From Pseudomonas putida (GTDB lineage Bacteria; Pseudomonadota; Gammaproteobacteria; Pseudomonadales; Pseudomonadaceae): a stretch of DNA of 64,000 nucleotides. The notes under the pieces are model-generated. The model did no database searches. It was not told the origin of the DNA and saw nothing but the letters and a program-made list of their open reading frames with translations. Position 1 is the stretch's first letter; every line of letters starts with the position of its first letter. The position numbers and the translations under genes are program-made. Of this stretch, positions 45,328 to 54,391 are shown one piece after another. The stretch lies in the NCBI RefSeq assembly GCF_022627325.1, contig NZ_JAETZZ010000012.1, positions 124,001 through 188,000 of the forward strand, in the 5' to 3' direction.

Positions 45328-45352
45328 AAAAACCGCCCAAATGAGGGCGGTT
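45328..45352 (-). terminator. Terminator after katA
   Basis: Eight-base-pair stem AACCGCCC / GGGCGGTT (45331-45338, 45345-45352) followed by a T-rich stretch in the minus direction, 18 bases after the katA stop. Confidence 0.8.
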
Positions 45353-45369
45353 CTTCTTATCACTTCGAG

Positions 45370-46809
45370 TTAGGCGAGATTCACGCCCAATGCCTTGGCA
45401 ATGCCTTCACCATAGGCCGGATCAGCCCTGAAGAAGTACTGCAGTTGTCGTTGAATGACATCTTGACTGACACCTGCCATGGTTCCGGCGATATTGCTGA
45501 TCAGCAGTGCCTTTTGTTCATCGTTCATCAAGCGGAACAGTGCACCGGCGTGGCTGTAGTAGTCATTGTCTTCACGGTGATCGTAGCGGTCCGCAGCGCC
45601 TTTGAGGGCCAATGCAGGTTCGCCATGGCCAGGCGACTGCTTAGGCGCATCGCCATAGCTATTGGGCTCGTAATTGGGTGCACTGCCATAGCTACCAAAC
45701 GCCATTGATCCATCACGCTGGTAGCTATTGACCGGGCAGCGTGGCGCGTTGACCGGCAACTGCTGGTGGTTGGTGCCCACACGGTACCGGTGCGCATCGG
45801 CATAGGCGAAAACGCGGCCCTGCAGCATGCGGTCTGGGGACAGCCCAACGCCCGGCACCATGTTGCTCGGGCCAAACGCAGCCTGCTCGACTTCAGCAAA
45901 ATAGTTGAGCGGGTTGCGGTTGAGCTCCAGGACACCCACCTCGATCAACGGATAGTCCCTCTGCGACCAGGTCTTGGTCACATCGAACGGATTTTCTTCG
46001 CGGCTGGCTGCCTCCTCCTCAGTCATGACCTGAATGCACACGGTCCAACGGGGGAAGTCTGCGCGCTCGATGGCCTCGAACAGGTCACGCTGGGCGTAGT
46101 CAGGGTCTGTACCCGCCAGGCGCGCAGCGTCGGCTGGCGTAAGGTTCTTGATACCTTGCTGGGTCTTGAAGTGCCATTTGACCCATGTGCGCTCGCCGGT
46201 AGCGCTGATCAAGCTATAGGTGTGGCTGCCGAAGCCGTGCATGTGCCGGTAGCCGTCCGGAATGCCGCGATCGGAGAACAGGATGGTGACCTGGTGCAGC
46301 GCTTCAGGCGAGTGCGACCAGAAATCCCACATCATCTGAGCGTTCTTCAGGTTTGATTGCGGATGGCGCTTCTGGGTGTGGATGAAATCCGGGAACTTGA
46401 GCGGATCGCGGATGAAGAAAACCGGCGTGTTGTTGCCGACGATGTCCCAATTGCCTTCCTCGGTGTAAAACTTTACCGCAAAGCCGCGAGGATCACGCTC
46501 GGTGTCAGCCGAACCACGCTCGCCGCCGACGGTGGAAAAGCGCAGGAAGGTTTCCGTCTGCTTACCAATCGTGTCGAACAGCTTGGCCTTGGTGTAGCGA
46601 GTGATGTCGTGGGTGACGGTAAACGTGCCATAGGCTCCCGAGCCTTTGGCATGTACACGCCGCTCAGGAATGTTCTCGCGGTTGAAGTGAGCGAGCTTCT
46701 CGATCAGGTGGAAATCGTCGAGCAACAACGGGCCGCGCGGGCCAGCAGAGCGGGAATTCTGATTGTCAGCTACGGGGGCACCGCTGGCGGTGGTGAGAAT
46801 CTTGCTCAT
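45370..46809 (-). CDS. katA: Monofunctional haem catalase KatA
   Basis: Converts hydrogen peroxide to water and oxygen; cytosolic. The 479-residue protein is a small-subunit clade 3 catalase with catalytic His53 in RVHAKGSGAYGTF, distal Asn near 126 (DIVGNNTPVFF), and the proximal haem tyrosine in RVFAYADAHRYR. No signal peptide. A GGAGAGCCC site precedes the ATG. It is next to ftnA, so iron and peroxide handling genes are linked here. Confidence 0.97.
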   Translation of the reverse strand: MSKILTTASGAPVADNQNSRSAGPRGPLLLDDFHLIEKLAHFNRENIPERRVHAKGSGAYGTFTVTHDITRYTKAKLFDTIGKQTETFLRFSTVGGERGSADTERDPRGFAVKFYTEEGNWDIVGNNTPVFFIRDPLKFPDFIHTQKRHPQSNLKNAQMMWDFWSHSPEALHQVTILFSDRGIPDGYRHMHGFGSHTYSLISATGERTWVKWHFKTQQGIKNLTPADAARLAGTDPDYAQRDLFEAIERADFPRWTVCIQVMTEEEAASREENPFDVTKTWSQRDYPLIEVGVLELNRNPLNYFAEVEQAAFGPSNMVPGVGLSPDRMLQGRVFAYADAHRYRVGTNHQQLPVNAPRCPVNSYQRDGSMAFGSYGSAPNYEPNSYGDAPKQSPGHGEPALALKGAADRYDHREDNDYYSHAGALFRLMNDEQKALLISNIAGTMAGVSQDVIQRQLQYFFRADPAYGEGIAKALGVNLA

Positions 46810-46933
46810 GGGCTCTCCATATCGGTTTTGAACTGCCGGCGAATCGGCTTGGATAGGAGTATCGACGAGCGGTCGATTCAGAACAAATTCATTGCACGTG
46901 TCGTATCGATAGAAAAAAACAATTCCTATAAAA

Positions 46934-46966
46934 ACAAAAAACCGGGCACTAGGCCCGGTTTTTTGT
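46934..46966. terminator. Terminator after rplQ
   Basis: A 14-bp stem (ACAAAAAACCGGGC with GCCCGGTTTTTTGT; loop 46948-46952) 16 bases beyond the rplQ stop, with T-run in the minus direction. It ends the ribosomal cluster. Confidence 0.9.
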
Positions 46967-46981
46967 AGCAGACAGAACGTC

Positions 46982-47368
46982 TTACTCGGCAGCTTCTACA
47001 GCACCACCGACTGGACGATCAACCAGCTCGACGTACGCCATAGGCGCGTTGTCGCCAGCGCGGAAACCGCACTTCAGGATGCGCAGGTAGCCGCCCTGAC
47101 GGGTGGCGTAACGCTTGCCCAGATCGTTGAACAGTTTGCCAACAGCGGACTTCGAACGGGTACGGTCGAAGGCCAGACGGCGGTTAGCAACGCTGTCTTC
47201 CTTGGCCAGGGTGATCAGCGGCTCGGCAACGCGGCGCAGTTCCTTGGCTTTCGGCAGGGTGGTTTTGATCAGCTCGTGCTCGATCAGCGACACAGCCATG
47301 TTCTGGAACATAGCTTTGCGGTGAGAGCTGGTACGGCTCAGGTGACGTCCACTTTTACGATGACGCAT
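46982..47368 (-). CDS. rplQ: 50S ribosomal protein L17
   Basis: Large-subunit protein near the exit tunnel. 128 residues, start MRHRKSGRHLSRTSSHRKAM, the invariant L17 N-terminus. Last gene of the alpha operon (rpsM-rpsK-rpsD-rpoA-rplQ), 42 bases after rpoA, followed by the cluster terminator. Confidence 0.98.
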   Translation of the reverse strand: MRHRKSGRHLSRTSSHRKAMFQNMAVSLIEHELIKTTLPKAKELRRVAEPLITLAKEDSVANRRLAFDRTRSKSAVGKLFNDLGKRYATRQGGYLRILKCGFRAGDNAPMAYVELVDRPVGGAVEAAE

Positions 47369-47410
47369 GATTCATTCCTTACCAAACACTACGTTCGGTG
47401 ATTACGACGA

Positions 47411-48412
47411 TCAGGCGGTCGCCTTGTCGTCTTTCTTAAGACTTGCAGGCGGCCAGTTGTCGAGGCGCATGCCGAGAGACAGACCACGAGAGGCCAGCAC
47501 GTCCTTGATTTCAGTCAGGGACTTCTTGCCCAGGTTAGGAGTCTTCAACAGCTCTACTTCGGTACGCTGAATCAGGTCGCCGATGTAGTAGATGTTCTCC
47601 GCCTTGAGGCAGTTGGCCGAACGTACAGTCAGTTCCAGGTCGTCAACCGGACGTAGCAGGATCGGATCGATCTCGTCTTCCTGCTCGACTACGACAGGCT
47701 CGCTGTCACCTTTGAGGTCGACGAACGCGGCCAACTGCTGTTGCAGGATGGTCGCAGCGCGGCGGATAGCCTCTTCAGGATCCAGGGTGCCGTTGGTTTC
47801 CAGATCAATGACCAGCTTGTCCAGGTTGGTACGCTGTTCAACACGGGCGTTCTCGACCACATAGGCGATACGACGCACCGGGCTGAACGAAGCGTCCAGC
47901 TGCAGACGGCCAATGCTACGGCTTTCGTCTTCGTCGGTTTGACGGGAGTCAGCCGGCTCGTAACCGCGACCACGAGCTACAGTGAGCTTCATGTTCAGGG
48001 CGCCGTTGGACGCCAGGTTCGCGATTACGTGATCGGGGTTGACGATCTCGACATCGTGATCCAGCTGAATATCGGCAGCGGTAACCACCCCCGAACCCTT
48101 TTTCGACAAGGTCAGCGTAACTTCGTCACGACCGTGCAGTTTGATAGCCAGACCTTTAAGGTTCAACAGGATTTCAATTACGTCTTCCTGTACACCTTCG
48201 ATCGCGGAGTACTCATGGAGTACGCCATCGATCTCGGCCTCGACTACTGCACAGCCAGGCATGGAGGACAACAGGATGCGGCGCAGCGCGTTGCCCAGGG
48301 TATGGCCGAAGCCACGCTCGAGAGGCTCGAGCGTGATCTTGGCGCGGGTCGGACTGACTACCTGCACATCAATATGGCGGGGAGTCAGGAACTCATTTAC
48401 CGAAATCTGCAT
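47411..48412 (-). CDS. rpoA: RNA polymerase alpha subunit
   Basis: Assembly scaffold of RNA polymerase and contact point for activators. The 333-residue protein has the N-terminal dimerisation domain (about 1-235; [20 protein letters not shown]), an acidic linker, and the C-terminal DNA- and activator-binding domain (about 250-325; [25 protein letters not shown]). Length is as expected. It lies between rpsD (22-base gap) and rplQ. Confidence 0.98.
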
Positions 48413-48434
48413 GGATGCACCTATTTTCTAGCCC

Positions 48435-49055
48435 TTACTTGGAGTAGAGCTCGACAATCAGGTTTTCGTTGATGTCGGCAGAGAGGTCGCCGCGAGCAGG
48501 AACGTTCTTGAAAACGCCCGACTTCTTAGCGGAATCTACGTCTACCCACTCAACGCGGCCACGCTGGGCGCACAGTTCAAGGGCTTGAACAATGCGCAGC
48601 TGGTTCGACGACTTCTCGCGAACCGCGACCACGTCACCCGGACGAACTTGGTAGGATGGAATGTTTACAGTCTTACCGTTGACGCTGATCGCTTTGTGCG
48701 AAACCAGCTGACGGGACTCGGAACGAGTCGAGCCGAAGCCCATACGGTAGACGACGTTATCCAGACGGCACTCGAGCAGTTGCAGCAGGTTCTCACCGGT
48801 TGCGCCTTTTTTCGAGGCAGCAGCTTGGTAGTAACCGCGGAACTGACGCTCCAGAACACCGTAGATACGACGGACTTTTTGTTTCTCGCGCAGCTGGGTA
48901 CCGTAGTCGGACTGACGGCCACGGCGCTGGCCGTGGATACCTGGGGCTGCTTCGATGTTGCACTTCGATTCCAGAGCGCGAACGCCGCTCTTCAGGAACA
49001 GGTCGGTGCCTTCACGACGAGACAGTTTGCATTTTGGACCAATGTAACGTGCCAT
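48435..49055 (-). CDS. rpsD: 30S ribosomal protein S4
   Basis: Early-binding 16S rRNA protein; in enterics it also represses the alpha operon by binding the rpsM leader. 206 residues, start MARYIGPKCKLSRREGTDL, with the S4 RNA-binding domain around 95-155 (LDNVVYRMGF). Cysteines are at 9 and 32 only, so this is the form without a zinc ribbon. Between rpsK and rpoA. Confidence 0.98.
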   Translation of the reverse strand: MARYIGPKCKLSRREGTDLFLKSGVRALESKCNIEAAPGIHGQRRGRQSDYGTQLREKQKVRRIYGVLERQFRGYYQAAASKKGATGENLLQLLECRLDNVVYRMGFGSTRSESRQLVSHKAISVNGKTVNIPSYQVRPGDVVAVREKSSNQLRIVQALELCAQRGRVEWVDVDSAKKSGVFKNVPARGDLSADINENLIVELYSK

Positions 49056-49070
49056 TCTTCTGTCTCCTGA

Positions 49071-49460
49071 TTACACGCGGCGCTTCTTCGGCGGACGGCA
49101 CCCGTTGTGCGGGATTGGCGTCACGTCGGTGATGCTGGCGATCTTGTAGCCGCAGCTGTTCAATGCACGAACGGCGGACTCACGACCTGGACCTGGACCC
49201 TTGACGTTTACGTCGAGGTTCTTAAGACCGTATTCCAGCGCAGCTTGACCAGCACGCTCAGCAGCGATCTGAGCTGCGAACGGGGTGGATTTGCGCGAAC
49301 CACGGAAACCCGAGCCACCGGAGGTCGCCCAGGACAAAGCATTGCCCTGACGGTCGGTGATGGTCACGATGGTGTTGTTGAAAGACGCATGGATGTGGGC
49401 GATGCCATCAACCACTGTCTTTTTGACTTTCTTACGAGGACGAGCAGCAGGTTTTGCCAT
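49071..49460 (-). CDS. rpsK: 30S ribosomal protein S11
   Basis: Platform protein of the 30S subunit. 129 residues, start [16 protein letters not shown], with [18 protein letters not shown] at the C-terminus as in other bacteria. Alpha operon, between rpsM (18-base gap) and rpsD. Confidence 0.98.
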
Positions 49461-49478
49461 GTCTATATTCCTGGGCGA

Positions 49479-49835
49479 TTACTTGCGGATCGGCTTACGC
49501 GGGCCCTTACGGGTGCGTGCGTTGGTCTTGGTGCGCTGACCGCGAACCGGCAGACCTTTACGATGACGCAGGCCGCGGTAGCAACCCAGGTCCATCAAGC
49601 GCTTGATCTTCATGTTGACGTCACGACGCAGGTCACCTTCGGTGGTGAACTTCGCAACTTCGCCACGCAGGGTTTCGATTTGCTCGTCGCTCAGATCCTT
49701 GATCTTAGCGGCTGGATTTACACCAGCATCTGCACAGATCTTCTGTGCAGTTGTGCGACCGACACCATAGATGTAGGTCAGCGAGATAACAGTATGCTTG
49801 TTATCTGGAATGTTGACGCCTGCAATACGGGCCAT
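49479..49835 (-). CDS. rpsM: 30S ribosomal protein S13
   Basis: Head protein of the 30S subunit that bridges to the 50S. 118 residues, start MARIAGVNIPDNKHTVI, with GRTTAQKICADAG and the basic C-terminal tail. First gene of the alpha operon; GGAG lies 12 bases upstream of the ATG, and a promoter at 49895-49923 precedes it. Confidence 0.98.
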   Translation of the reverse strand: MARIAGVNIPDNKHTVISLTYIYGVGRTTAQKICADAGVNPAAKIKDLSDEQIETLRGEVAKFTTEGDLRRDVNMKIKRLMDLGCYRGLRHRKGLPVRGQRTKTNARTRKGPRKPIRK

Positions 49836-49894
49836 TCAGTGGGACTCCAATTGACAGCTACCTACGCCCCGGAAGCCAAGAAATAGGGCGCGAG

Positions 49895-49923
49895 ATAATA
49901 TCGCTGTAGAAACGAATAATCAA
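49895..49923 (-). promoter_or_regulatory. Alpha-operon promoter (rpsM)
   Basis: TTGATT (49923-49918), 17-base spacer, TATTAT (49900-49895). Transcription would start about 50 bases before the rpsM ATG. The -35 touches the hairpin at 49922-49949. Confidence 0.75.
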
Positions 49924-49949
49924 CCCAGCAGCACACTAGCTGCTGGGTT
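49922..49949 (-). terminator. Hairpin between rpmJ and rpsM
   Basis: Perfect 11-bp stem AACCCAGCAGC / GCTGCTGGGTT with a six-base loop. No real T-tract follows in the minus direction, so it may only partly terminate the upstream transcript. Confidence 0.6.
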
Positions 49950-49966
49950 TGAAACGCAGATCACAC

Positions 49967-50083
49967 TCAGCCTTGGCGCTGTTTGTGACGCGGTTCCGCG
50001 CTGCAGATCACTCGTACGACGCCTTCGCGACGGATGATCTTGCAGTTGCGGCACAGCTTTTTCACCGATGCACGAACTTTCAT
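49967..50083 (-). CDS. rpmJ: 50S ribosomal protein L36
   Basis: 38-residue large-subunit protein. It starts [16 protein letters not shown] and keeps the zinc ligands Cys11, Cys14, Cys27 and His33, so it is the zinc-containing form. A zinc-free paralogue, if present, is not in this window. It lies 28 bases after secY and ends the rpsH-to-rpmJ run. Confidence 0.97.
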
Positions 50084-50111
50084 TACCGACTCCTCGAACC
50101 TTAGGGGCGTA

Positions 50112-51443
50112 TCAGCGCAGCAAACCGCTGCCACCGTAGCCTTTCAGGTTGGCTTTCTTCATCAGGGATTCGTACTGGTGCGAAACGAGGTGCGATTGTA
50201 CTTGGGACATGAAGTCCATCACAACCACTACCACAATCAGCAACGAGGTCCCGCCAAGGTAGAACGGCACATTTGCTGCCACCACCAGGAACTGGGGCAG
50301 AAGGCAGACGGCCATCATGTAAAGAGCACCGAACATGGTCAAACGAGTCAGAACGCCATCAATGTAGCGCGCCGACTGCTCACCAGGACGGATACCCGGA
50401 ATAAAGGCACCGGACTTCTTCAGGTTTTCCGCTACGTCTTTCGGGTTGAACATCAACGCTGTGTAGAAGAAGCAGAAGAAAATGATCCCTGCACTAAACA
50501 GCAGAATGTTCAACGGCTGACCAGGAGCGATCGACTGCGAGATGTCCTGCAGCCAGCCCATACCTTCGGACTGACCGAACCAGGCACCCAGCGAAGCCGG
50601 GAACAGCAGAATGCTGCTCGCGAAAATGGCCGGGATAACCCCCGCCATGTTCACTTTCAGCGGCAAGTGGCTGGTCTGCGCTGCAAAGACCTTACGGCCC
50701 TGCTGACGCTTGGCGTAGTGAACGGCGATACGACGCTGACCACGCTCAATGAACACCACAAAGCCGATAATCGCTACTGCCAGCAAACCGATAGCGACCA
50801 GGGCGAAAATGTTGATATCGCCTGTGCGCGCAGACTCGAAAGACTGCCCGATTGCTCTCGGAAGACCGGCAACGATACCTGCGAAGATCAACATCGAGAT
50901 ACCGTTGCCCACACCGCGCTCGGTGATCTGCTCACCCAGCCACATCATGAACATCGCGCCTGCCACAAACGTGGAAACCGCGACGACATGGAAGCCAAGG
51001 CCCGCAGAAAACGCCACGCCCTGGTTGGCCAGGCCAATGGACATGCCAATGGCTTGAACCAGCGCCAGAATAACGGTGCCGTAGCGGGTGTACTGGCTGA
51101 TCTTGCGACGGCCAGCTTCACCTTCCTTCTTCAACTGCTCCAGTTGCGGGCTGACCGCCGTCATCAGCTGCATGATGATCGATGCCGAGATGTACGGCAT
51201 GATCCCCAATGCAAAGATGCTCATGCGCTCGAGCGCGCCACCGGAAAACATGTTGAACAAGCTAAGAATGGTCCCCTCATTCTGCCGAAACAGATCCGCC
51301 AGACGGTCCGGATTGATGCCTGGAACCGGGATATGCGCACCTATCCGATAGACGATGATCGCCATGAACAGAAAGCGCAGACGAGCCCAGAGTTCCGACA
51401 TCCCGCCCTTACCGAGCGAAGAGAGAGCACCTTGCTTAGCCAT
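50112..51443 (-). CDS. secY: Protein translocase subunit SecY
   Basis: Central channel of the SecYEG translocon in the inner membrane. The 443-residue protein has ten hydrophobic helices and the cytosolic C-terminal loops with basic residues that bind ribosomes and SecA. Start [19 protein letters not shown]. The ATG abuts the rplO stop directly. Only membrane protein inside the ribosomal cluster, as normal. Confidence 0.98.
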
Positions 51444-51878
51444 TTATTCCTCGAATTTGCCGCCAGCTGCTTCGATAGCCGCACGCGCACCCTTGGTGGC
51501 TGCGATACCCTTGATGGTGACTGCGCGAGTAACTTCGCCAGACAGCATGATTTTCACACGCTGAATGTGCTGGTTGATCACGTTGGCATCCTTCAGGGAT
51601 TGCACGGAGATCACGTCGCCTTCCACTTTAGCCAGTTCGGACAGACGCACTTCTGCGCGATCCATGGCTTTCAGGGAAACGAAGCCGAACTTCGGCAGGC
51701 GACGGTGCAGCGGCTGTTGACCGCCTTCGAAGCCCGGAGCGATCGAACCACCCGAACGGGAGGTCTGACCTTTGTGGCCACGGCCGCCGGTCTTACCCAG
51801 ACCGCTACCGATACCACGACCCGGACGATGCTTTTCGCGACGGGAACCCGGCGCTGGACTCAGATCATTGAGTTTCAT
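51444..51878 (-). CDS. rplO: 50S ribosomal protein L15
   Basis: 144 residues, start MKLNDLSPAPGSRREKHRPGRG, with the Gly-rich N-terminal extension that threads into 23S rRNA. It abuts secY and follows rpmD by three bases. Confidence 0.98.
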   Translation of the reverse strand: MKLNDLSPAPGSRREKHRPGRGIGSGLGKTGGRGHKGQTSRSGGSIAPGFEGGQQPLHRRLPKFGFVSLKAMDRAEVRLSELAKVEGDVISVQSLKDANVINQHIQRVKIMLSGEVTRAVTIKGIAATKGARAAIEAAGGKFEE

Positions 51879-51881
51879 CGA

Positions 51882-52058
51882 TTAACCCTCGACGCGCAGC
51901 ATGTAGTAAGCCTTGTTGATCATCCCGCGGTTCTCGGGAGTATCCTGGACTTCTACAGTGTGACCGATGCGACGCAGACCCAGACCTTTAACGCACAGTT
52001 TGTGGTTAGGGATACGGCCCGAGACGCTCTTGATCAGCGTTACTTTTACGGTTGCCAT
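51882..52058 (-). CDS. rpmD: 50S ribosomal protein L30
   Basis: 58 residues, start MATVKVTLIKSVSGRIPNHK and end MINKAYYMLRVEG, an unmistakable L30. It lies two bases after rpsE and three before rplO. Confidence 0.98.
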   Translation of the reverse strand: MATVKVTLIKSVSGRIPNHKLCVKGLGLRRIGHTVEVQDTPENRGMINKAYYMLRVEG

Positions 52059-52060
52059 GA

Positions 52061-52561
52061 TCAGAAGATCTCCTCAACGCTCTTGCCGCGCTTGGCAGCA
52101 ATGGACTCAGGAGATTGCATGGCTTTCAGACCCTTGAAGGTGGCGTAAACCACGTTCACTGGGTTGGTCGAACCGTAGCACTTGGCCAGGACGTTCTGAA
52201 CACCAGCAACTTCCAGGACAGCACGCATGGCGCCGCCGGCGATGATACCGGTACCTTCCGAAGCAGGCTGCATGTAAACCTTCGAGGCGCCGTGGGCGGC
52301 CTTGGTGGCGTACTGCAGGGTGGTGCCCTTCAGGTCAACCTGGATCATGTTGCGACGAGCAGCTTCCATGGCTTTCTGGATCGCGGCAGGTACTTCGCGC
52401 GATTTGCCACGGCCGAAGCCGACGCGACCTTTACCGTCACCCACCACGGTCAGCGCGGTGAAGGTGAAGATACGGCCGCCTTTAACGGTTTTAGCTACGC
52501 GGTTAACTTGAACCAGCTTCTCGATGTAGCCTTCGTCGCGCTTTTGATCGTTATTTGCCAT
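52061..52561 (-). CDS. rpsE: 30S ribosomal protein S5
   Basis: Protein that helps fidelity and mRNA unwinding at the 30S entry site. 166 residues, start MANNDQKRDEGYIEKL, with the double-stranded RNA-binding-type fold (VKGGRIFTFTALTVVGDG; GRGKSREVPAAIQKA). Three bases after rplR. Confidence 0.98.
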   Translation of the reverse strand: MANNDQKRDEGYIEKLVQVNRVAKTVKGGRIFTFTALTVVGDGKGRVGFGRGKSREVPAAIQKAMEAARRNMIQVDLKGTTLQYATKAAHGASKVYMQPASEGTGIIAGGAMRAVLEVAGVQNVLAKCYGSTNPVNVVYATFKGLKAMQSPESIAAKRGKSVEEIF

Positions 52562-52564
52562 AAC

Positions 52565-52915
52565 TTAGAACTCCAGCCCGCCTTCACGAGCAGCATCAGC
52601 CAGCGCTTTGACGCGGCCATGGTACTTGAAGCCGGAACGGTCAAAGGCAACTTGAGATACACCGGCGGCTTTCGCACGCTCAGCTACCAGCTTGCCAACC
52701 TTAGTGGCCGCGTCGATGTTGCCAGTGGCGCCATCACGCAGGTCTTTGTCCAAGGTCGAGGCACTTGCCAAAACCTTGCTGCCGTCGGCCGAAATGACCT
52801 GGGCGTAGATGTGCTGCGAGGAGCGGAACACGCACAGGCGCACGACTTCGAGTTCGTGCATCTTGAGACGTGCTTTGCGAGCGCGACGCAGTCGAGTAAC
52901 TTTTTTGTCGGTCAT
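52565..52915 (-). CDS. rplR: 50S ribosomal protein L18
   Basis: 5S rRNA-binding protein. 116 residues, start MTDKKVTRLRRARKARLKM, C-terminus VKALADAAREGGLEF. Ten bases after rplF. Confidence 0.98.
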   Translation of the reverse strand: MTDKKVTRLRRARKARLKMHELEVVRLCVFRSSQHIYAQVISADGSKVLASASTLDKDLRDGATGNIDAATKVGKLVAERAKAAGVSQVAFDRSGFKYHGRVKALADAAREGGLEF

Positions 52916-52925
52916 TTGCTAGGCC

Positions 52926-53459
52926 CTACTTCTTCTTGGCTTCTTTACGACGGACTACTTCGTCCGCGTAACGCACACCCTTGCCTTTGTAAGGCTCTGG
53001 TGGACGGAAGTCGCGGATTTCAGCGGCCACCTGACCTACCAGCTGCTTGTCGATACCCTTGATCAGGATGTCGGTTTGGCTGGGAGTTTCAGCAGTGATA
53101 CCGGCTGGCAGTTCGTAGTCCACTGGATGCGAGAAGCCCAGAGCCAGGTTCAGGACGGTGCCTTTGGCCTGTGCCTTGTAACCAACACCGACCAGCTGGA
53201 GCTTGCGCTCAAAGCCTTGGCTTACGCCCTGGACCATGTTGTTGACCAGAGCACGGGTAGTACCGGCCATGGCGCGAGCTTGCTGATCACCGTTGCGAGC
53301 GACGAAACGCAGTTCGCCGGACTCTTCGGTAACTTCAACAGACGAGTGAACGTTCAGTTCGAGAGTGCCTTTGGCACCCTTCACCGAAAGCTGCTGACCG
53401 GCGAATTTGACTTCGACACCAGCTGGCAGCTTAACGGGGTTCTTAGCGACGCGAGACAT
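52926..53459 (-). CDS. rplF: 50S ribosomal protein L6
   Basis: Factor-binding region protein near the sarcin-ricin loop. 177 residues, two repeated alpha/beta domains, start MSRVAKNPVKLPAGVEV, and the PEPYKGKGVRYADE signature near the C-terminus. Twelve bases after rpsH. Confidence 0.98.
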   Translation of the reverse strand: MSRVAKNPVKLPAGVEVKFAGQQLSVKGAKGTLELNVHSSVEVTEESGELRFVARNGDQQARAMAGTTRALVNNMVQGVSQGFERKLQLVGVGYKAQAKGTVLNLALGFSHPVDYELPAGITAETPSQTDILIKGIDKQLVGQVAAEIRDFRPPEPYKGKGVRYADEVVRRKEAKKK

Positions 53460-53471
53460 GCCTATCTCCCC

Positions 53472-53864
53472 TTAGAACACTGTGCACAGAACTTCGCCGC
53501 CGACACCGGCAGCGCGCGCAGCGCGGTCAGTCATCACACCTTTGTTGGTGGAGACGATAGACACGCCCAGGCCGCCACGAACTTTCGGCAGGTCTGTGAC
53601 GGACTTGTACTGGCGCAGGCCAGGACGGCTGGAACGCTTCAGTTCCTCGATGACCGGACGGCCTTCGAAGTACTTGAGTTCGATCGACAGGGACGGCTTG
53701 GCCTCACCAGTAACCTGGTAGCCAGCGATGTAACCTTCGTCTTTCAGAACTTTGGCAACCGCGACCTTCAGAGTGGAGGAAGGCATGCTTACGACGGACT
53801 TTTCAGCCATCTGGGCATTACGGATGCGAGTTAGCATGTCCGCTAACGGGTCCTGCATACTCAT
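53472..53864 (-). CDS. rpsH: 30S ribosomal protein S8
   Basis: Central-domain 16S rRNA protein; in E. coli it represses its own operon by binding an mRNA site at rplE. 130 residues, start [19 protein letters not shown]-terminus [11 protein letters not shown]. Here it follows rpsN after 208 bases and appears to be the first gene of its own transcript, with a promoter at 53960-53988 and a structured leader. Confidence 0.98.
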
Positions 53865-53893
53865 GGGCTAGATGCTCCTGATACAAGAATTAT

Positions 53894-53955
53894 TAGCCTT
53901 GCGGCTATCACAACCACCCAAGCAGGCAGGGTAAAACCCCAGGCTCAGGTGAGCC
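53894..53955 (-). promoter_or_regulatory. Structured leader of rpsH (candidate cis-regulatory RNA)
   Basis: In the inferred 5' untranslated RNA of rpsH, GGCTC-acct-GAGCC (53955-53942) forms at the 5' end and TAGCC-GCAA-GGCTA (53907-53894), a stem with a GNRA-type loop, forms nearer the start. Position ahead of the S8 gene suggests a ribosomal-protein leader; no family match is claimed. Confidence 0.4.
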
Positions 53956-53959
53956 GGTC

Positions 53960-53988
53960 ATTCTAGACACAAGACAGAAACGAAACAA
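53960..53988 (-). promoter_or_regulatory. Internal promoter ahead of rpsH
   Basis: TTGTTT (53988-53983), 17-base spacer, TAGAAT (53965-53960), a good sigma-70 match in the rpsN-rpsH gap. The -35 lies in the 3' arm of the hairpin at 53983-54009. Confidence 0.7.
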
Positions 53989-54009
53989 GCCCCAAGAAGG
54001 GGCTTGTTT
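53983..54009 (-). terminator. Terminator-like hairpin between rpsN and rpsH
   Basis: Perfect 11-bp stem AAACAAGCCCC / GGGGCTTGTTT with a five-base loop, followed in the minus direction by a T-rich stretch. It lies 64 bases after the rpsN stop. Confidence 0.7.
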
Positions 54010-54072
54010 GTTGGCGAGAACACCGGCGGTCGGAAGATCACTCCCCTTCCGCCAGCGTCACGCCTACAGCGA

Positions 54073-54378
54073 TTACCAGGAGGCCTTGACCAGACCTGGT
54101 ACGTCACCGCGCATTGCCGCTTGACGCAGCATGTTACGGCCCAGGCCGAACTTACGGTAAACACCGTGAGGACGACCGGTCAGGCGGCAACGGTTGCGCA
54201 GACGCGCAGCGCTGGCATCACGTGGCTGCTTCTGCAGAGCGACAACGGCAGCGAAACGCTCTTCAGGAGAGGCGTTCAGATTGACGATGGTCGCTTTCAG
54301 CTCAGCACGCTTTTTGGCGAACTTGGCTACCGTGAGCTGACGCTTCAGCTCGCGGTTTTTCATGCTCTTCTTGGCCAT
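54073..54378 (-). CDS. rpsN: 30S ribosomal protein S14
   Basis: 101 residues, start MAKKSMKNRELKRQLTVAK, C-terminus GDVPGLVKASW. The long form with only one cysteine in the RNRCRLTGRP segment, so it has no zinc ribbon. A frame to 54444 exists but the ATG at 54378 is the family start. Thirteen bases after rplE. Confidence 0.98.
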   Translation of the reverse strand: MAKKSMKNRELKRQLTVAKFAKKRAELKATIVNLNASPEERFAAVVALQKQPRDASAARLRNRCRLTGRPHGVYRKFGLGRNMLRQAAMRGDVPGLVKASW

Positions 54379-54391
54379 TTTCCTACTCCAA

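Noticed and set aside
46810..46935. OxyR-type site upstream of katA
   Set aside because: ATAG and CTAT fragments occur (for example 46909-46912 and 46926-46929), but their spacing does not fit the ATAG-N7-CTAT pattern.
50034..52148. A 704-residue plus-strand open frame opposite secY-rplO-rpmD
   Set aside because: Antisense shadow of conserved ribosomal genes; no domain, no start signal.
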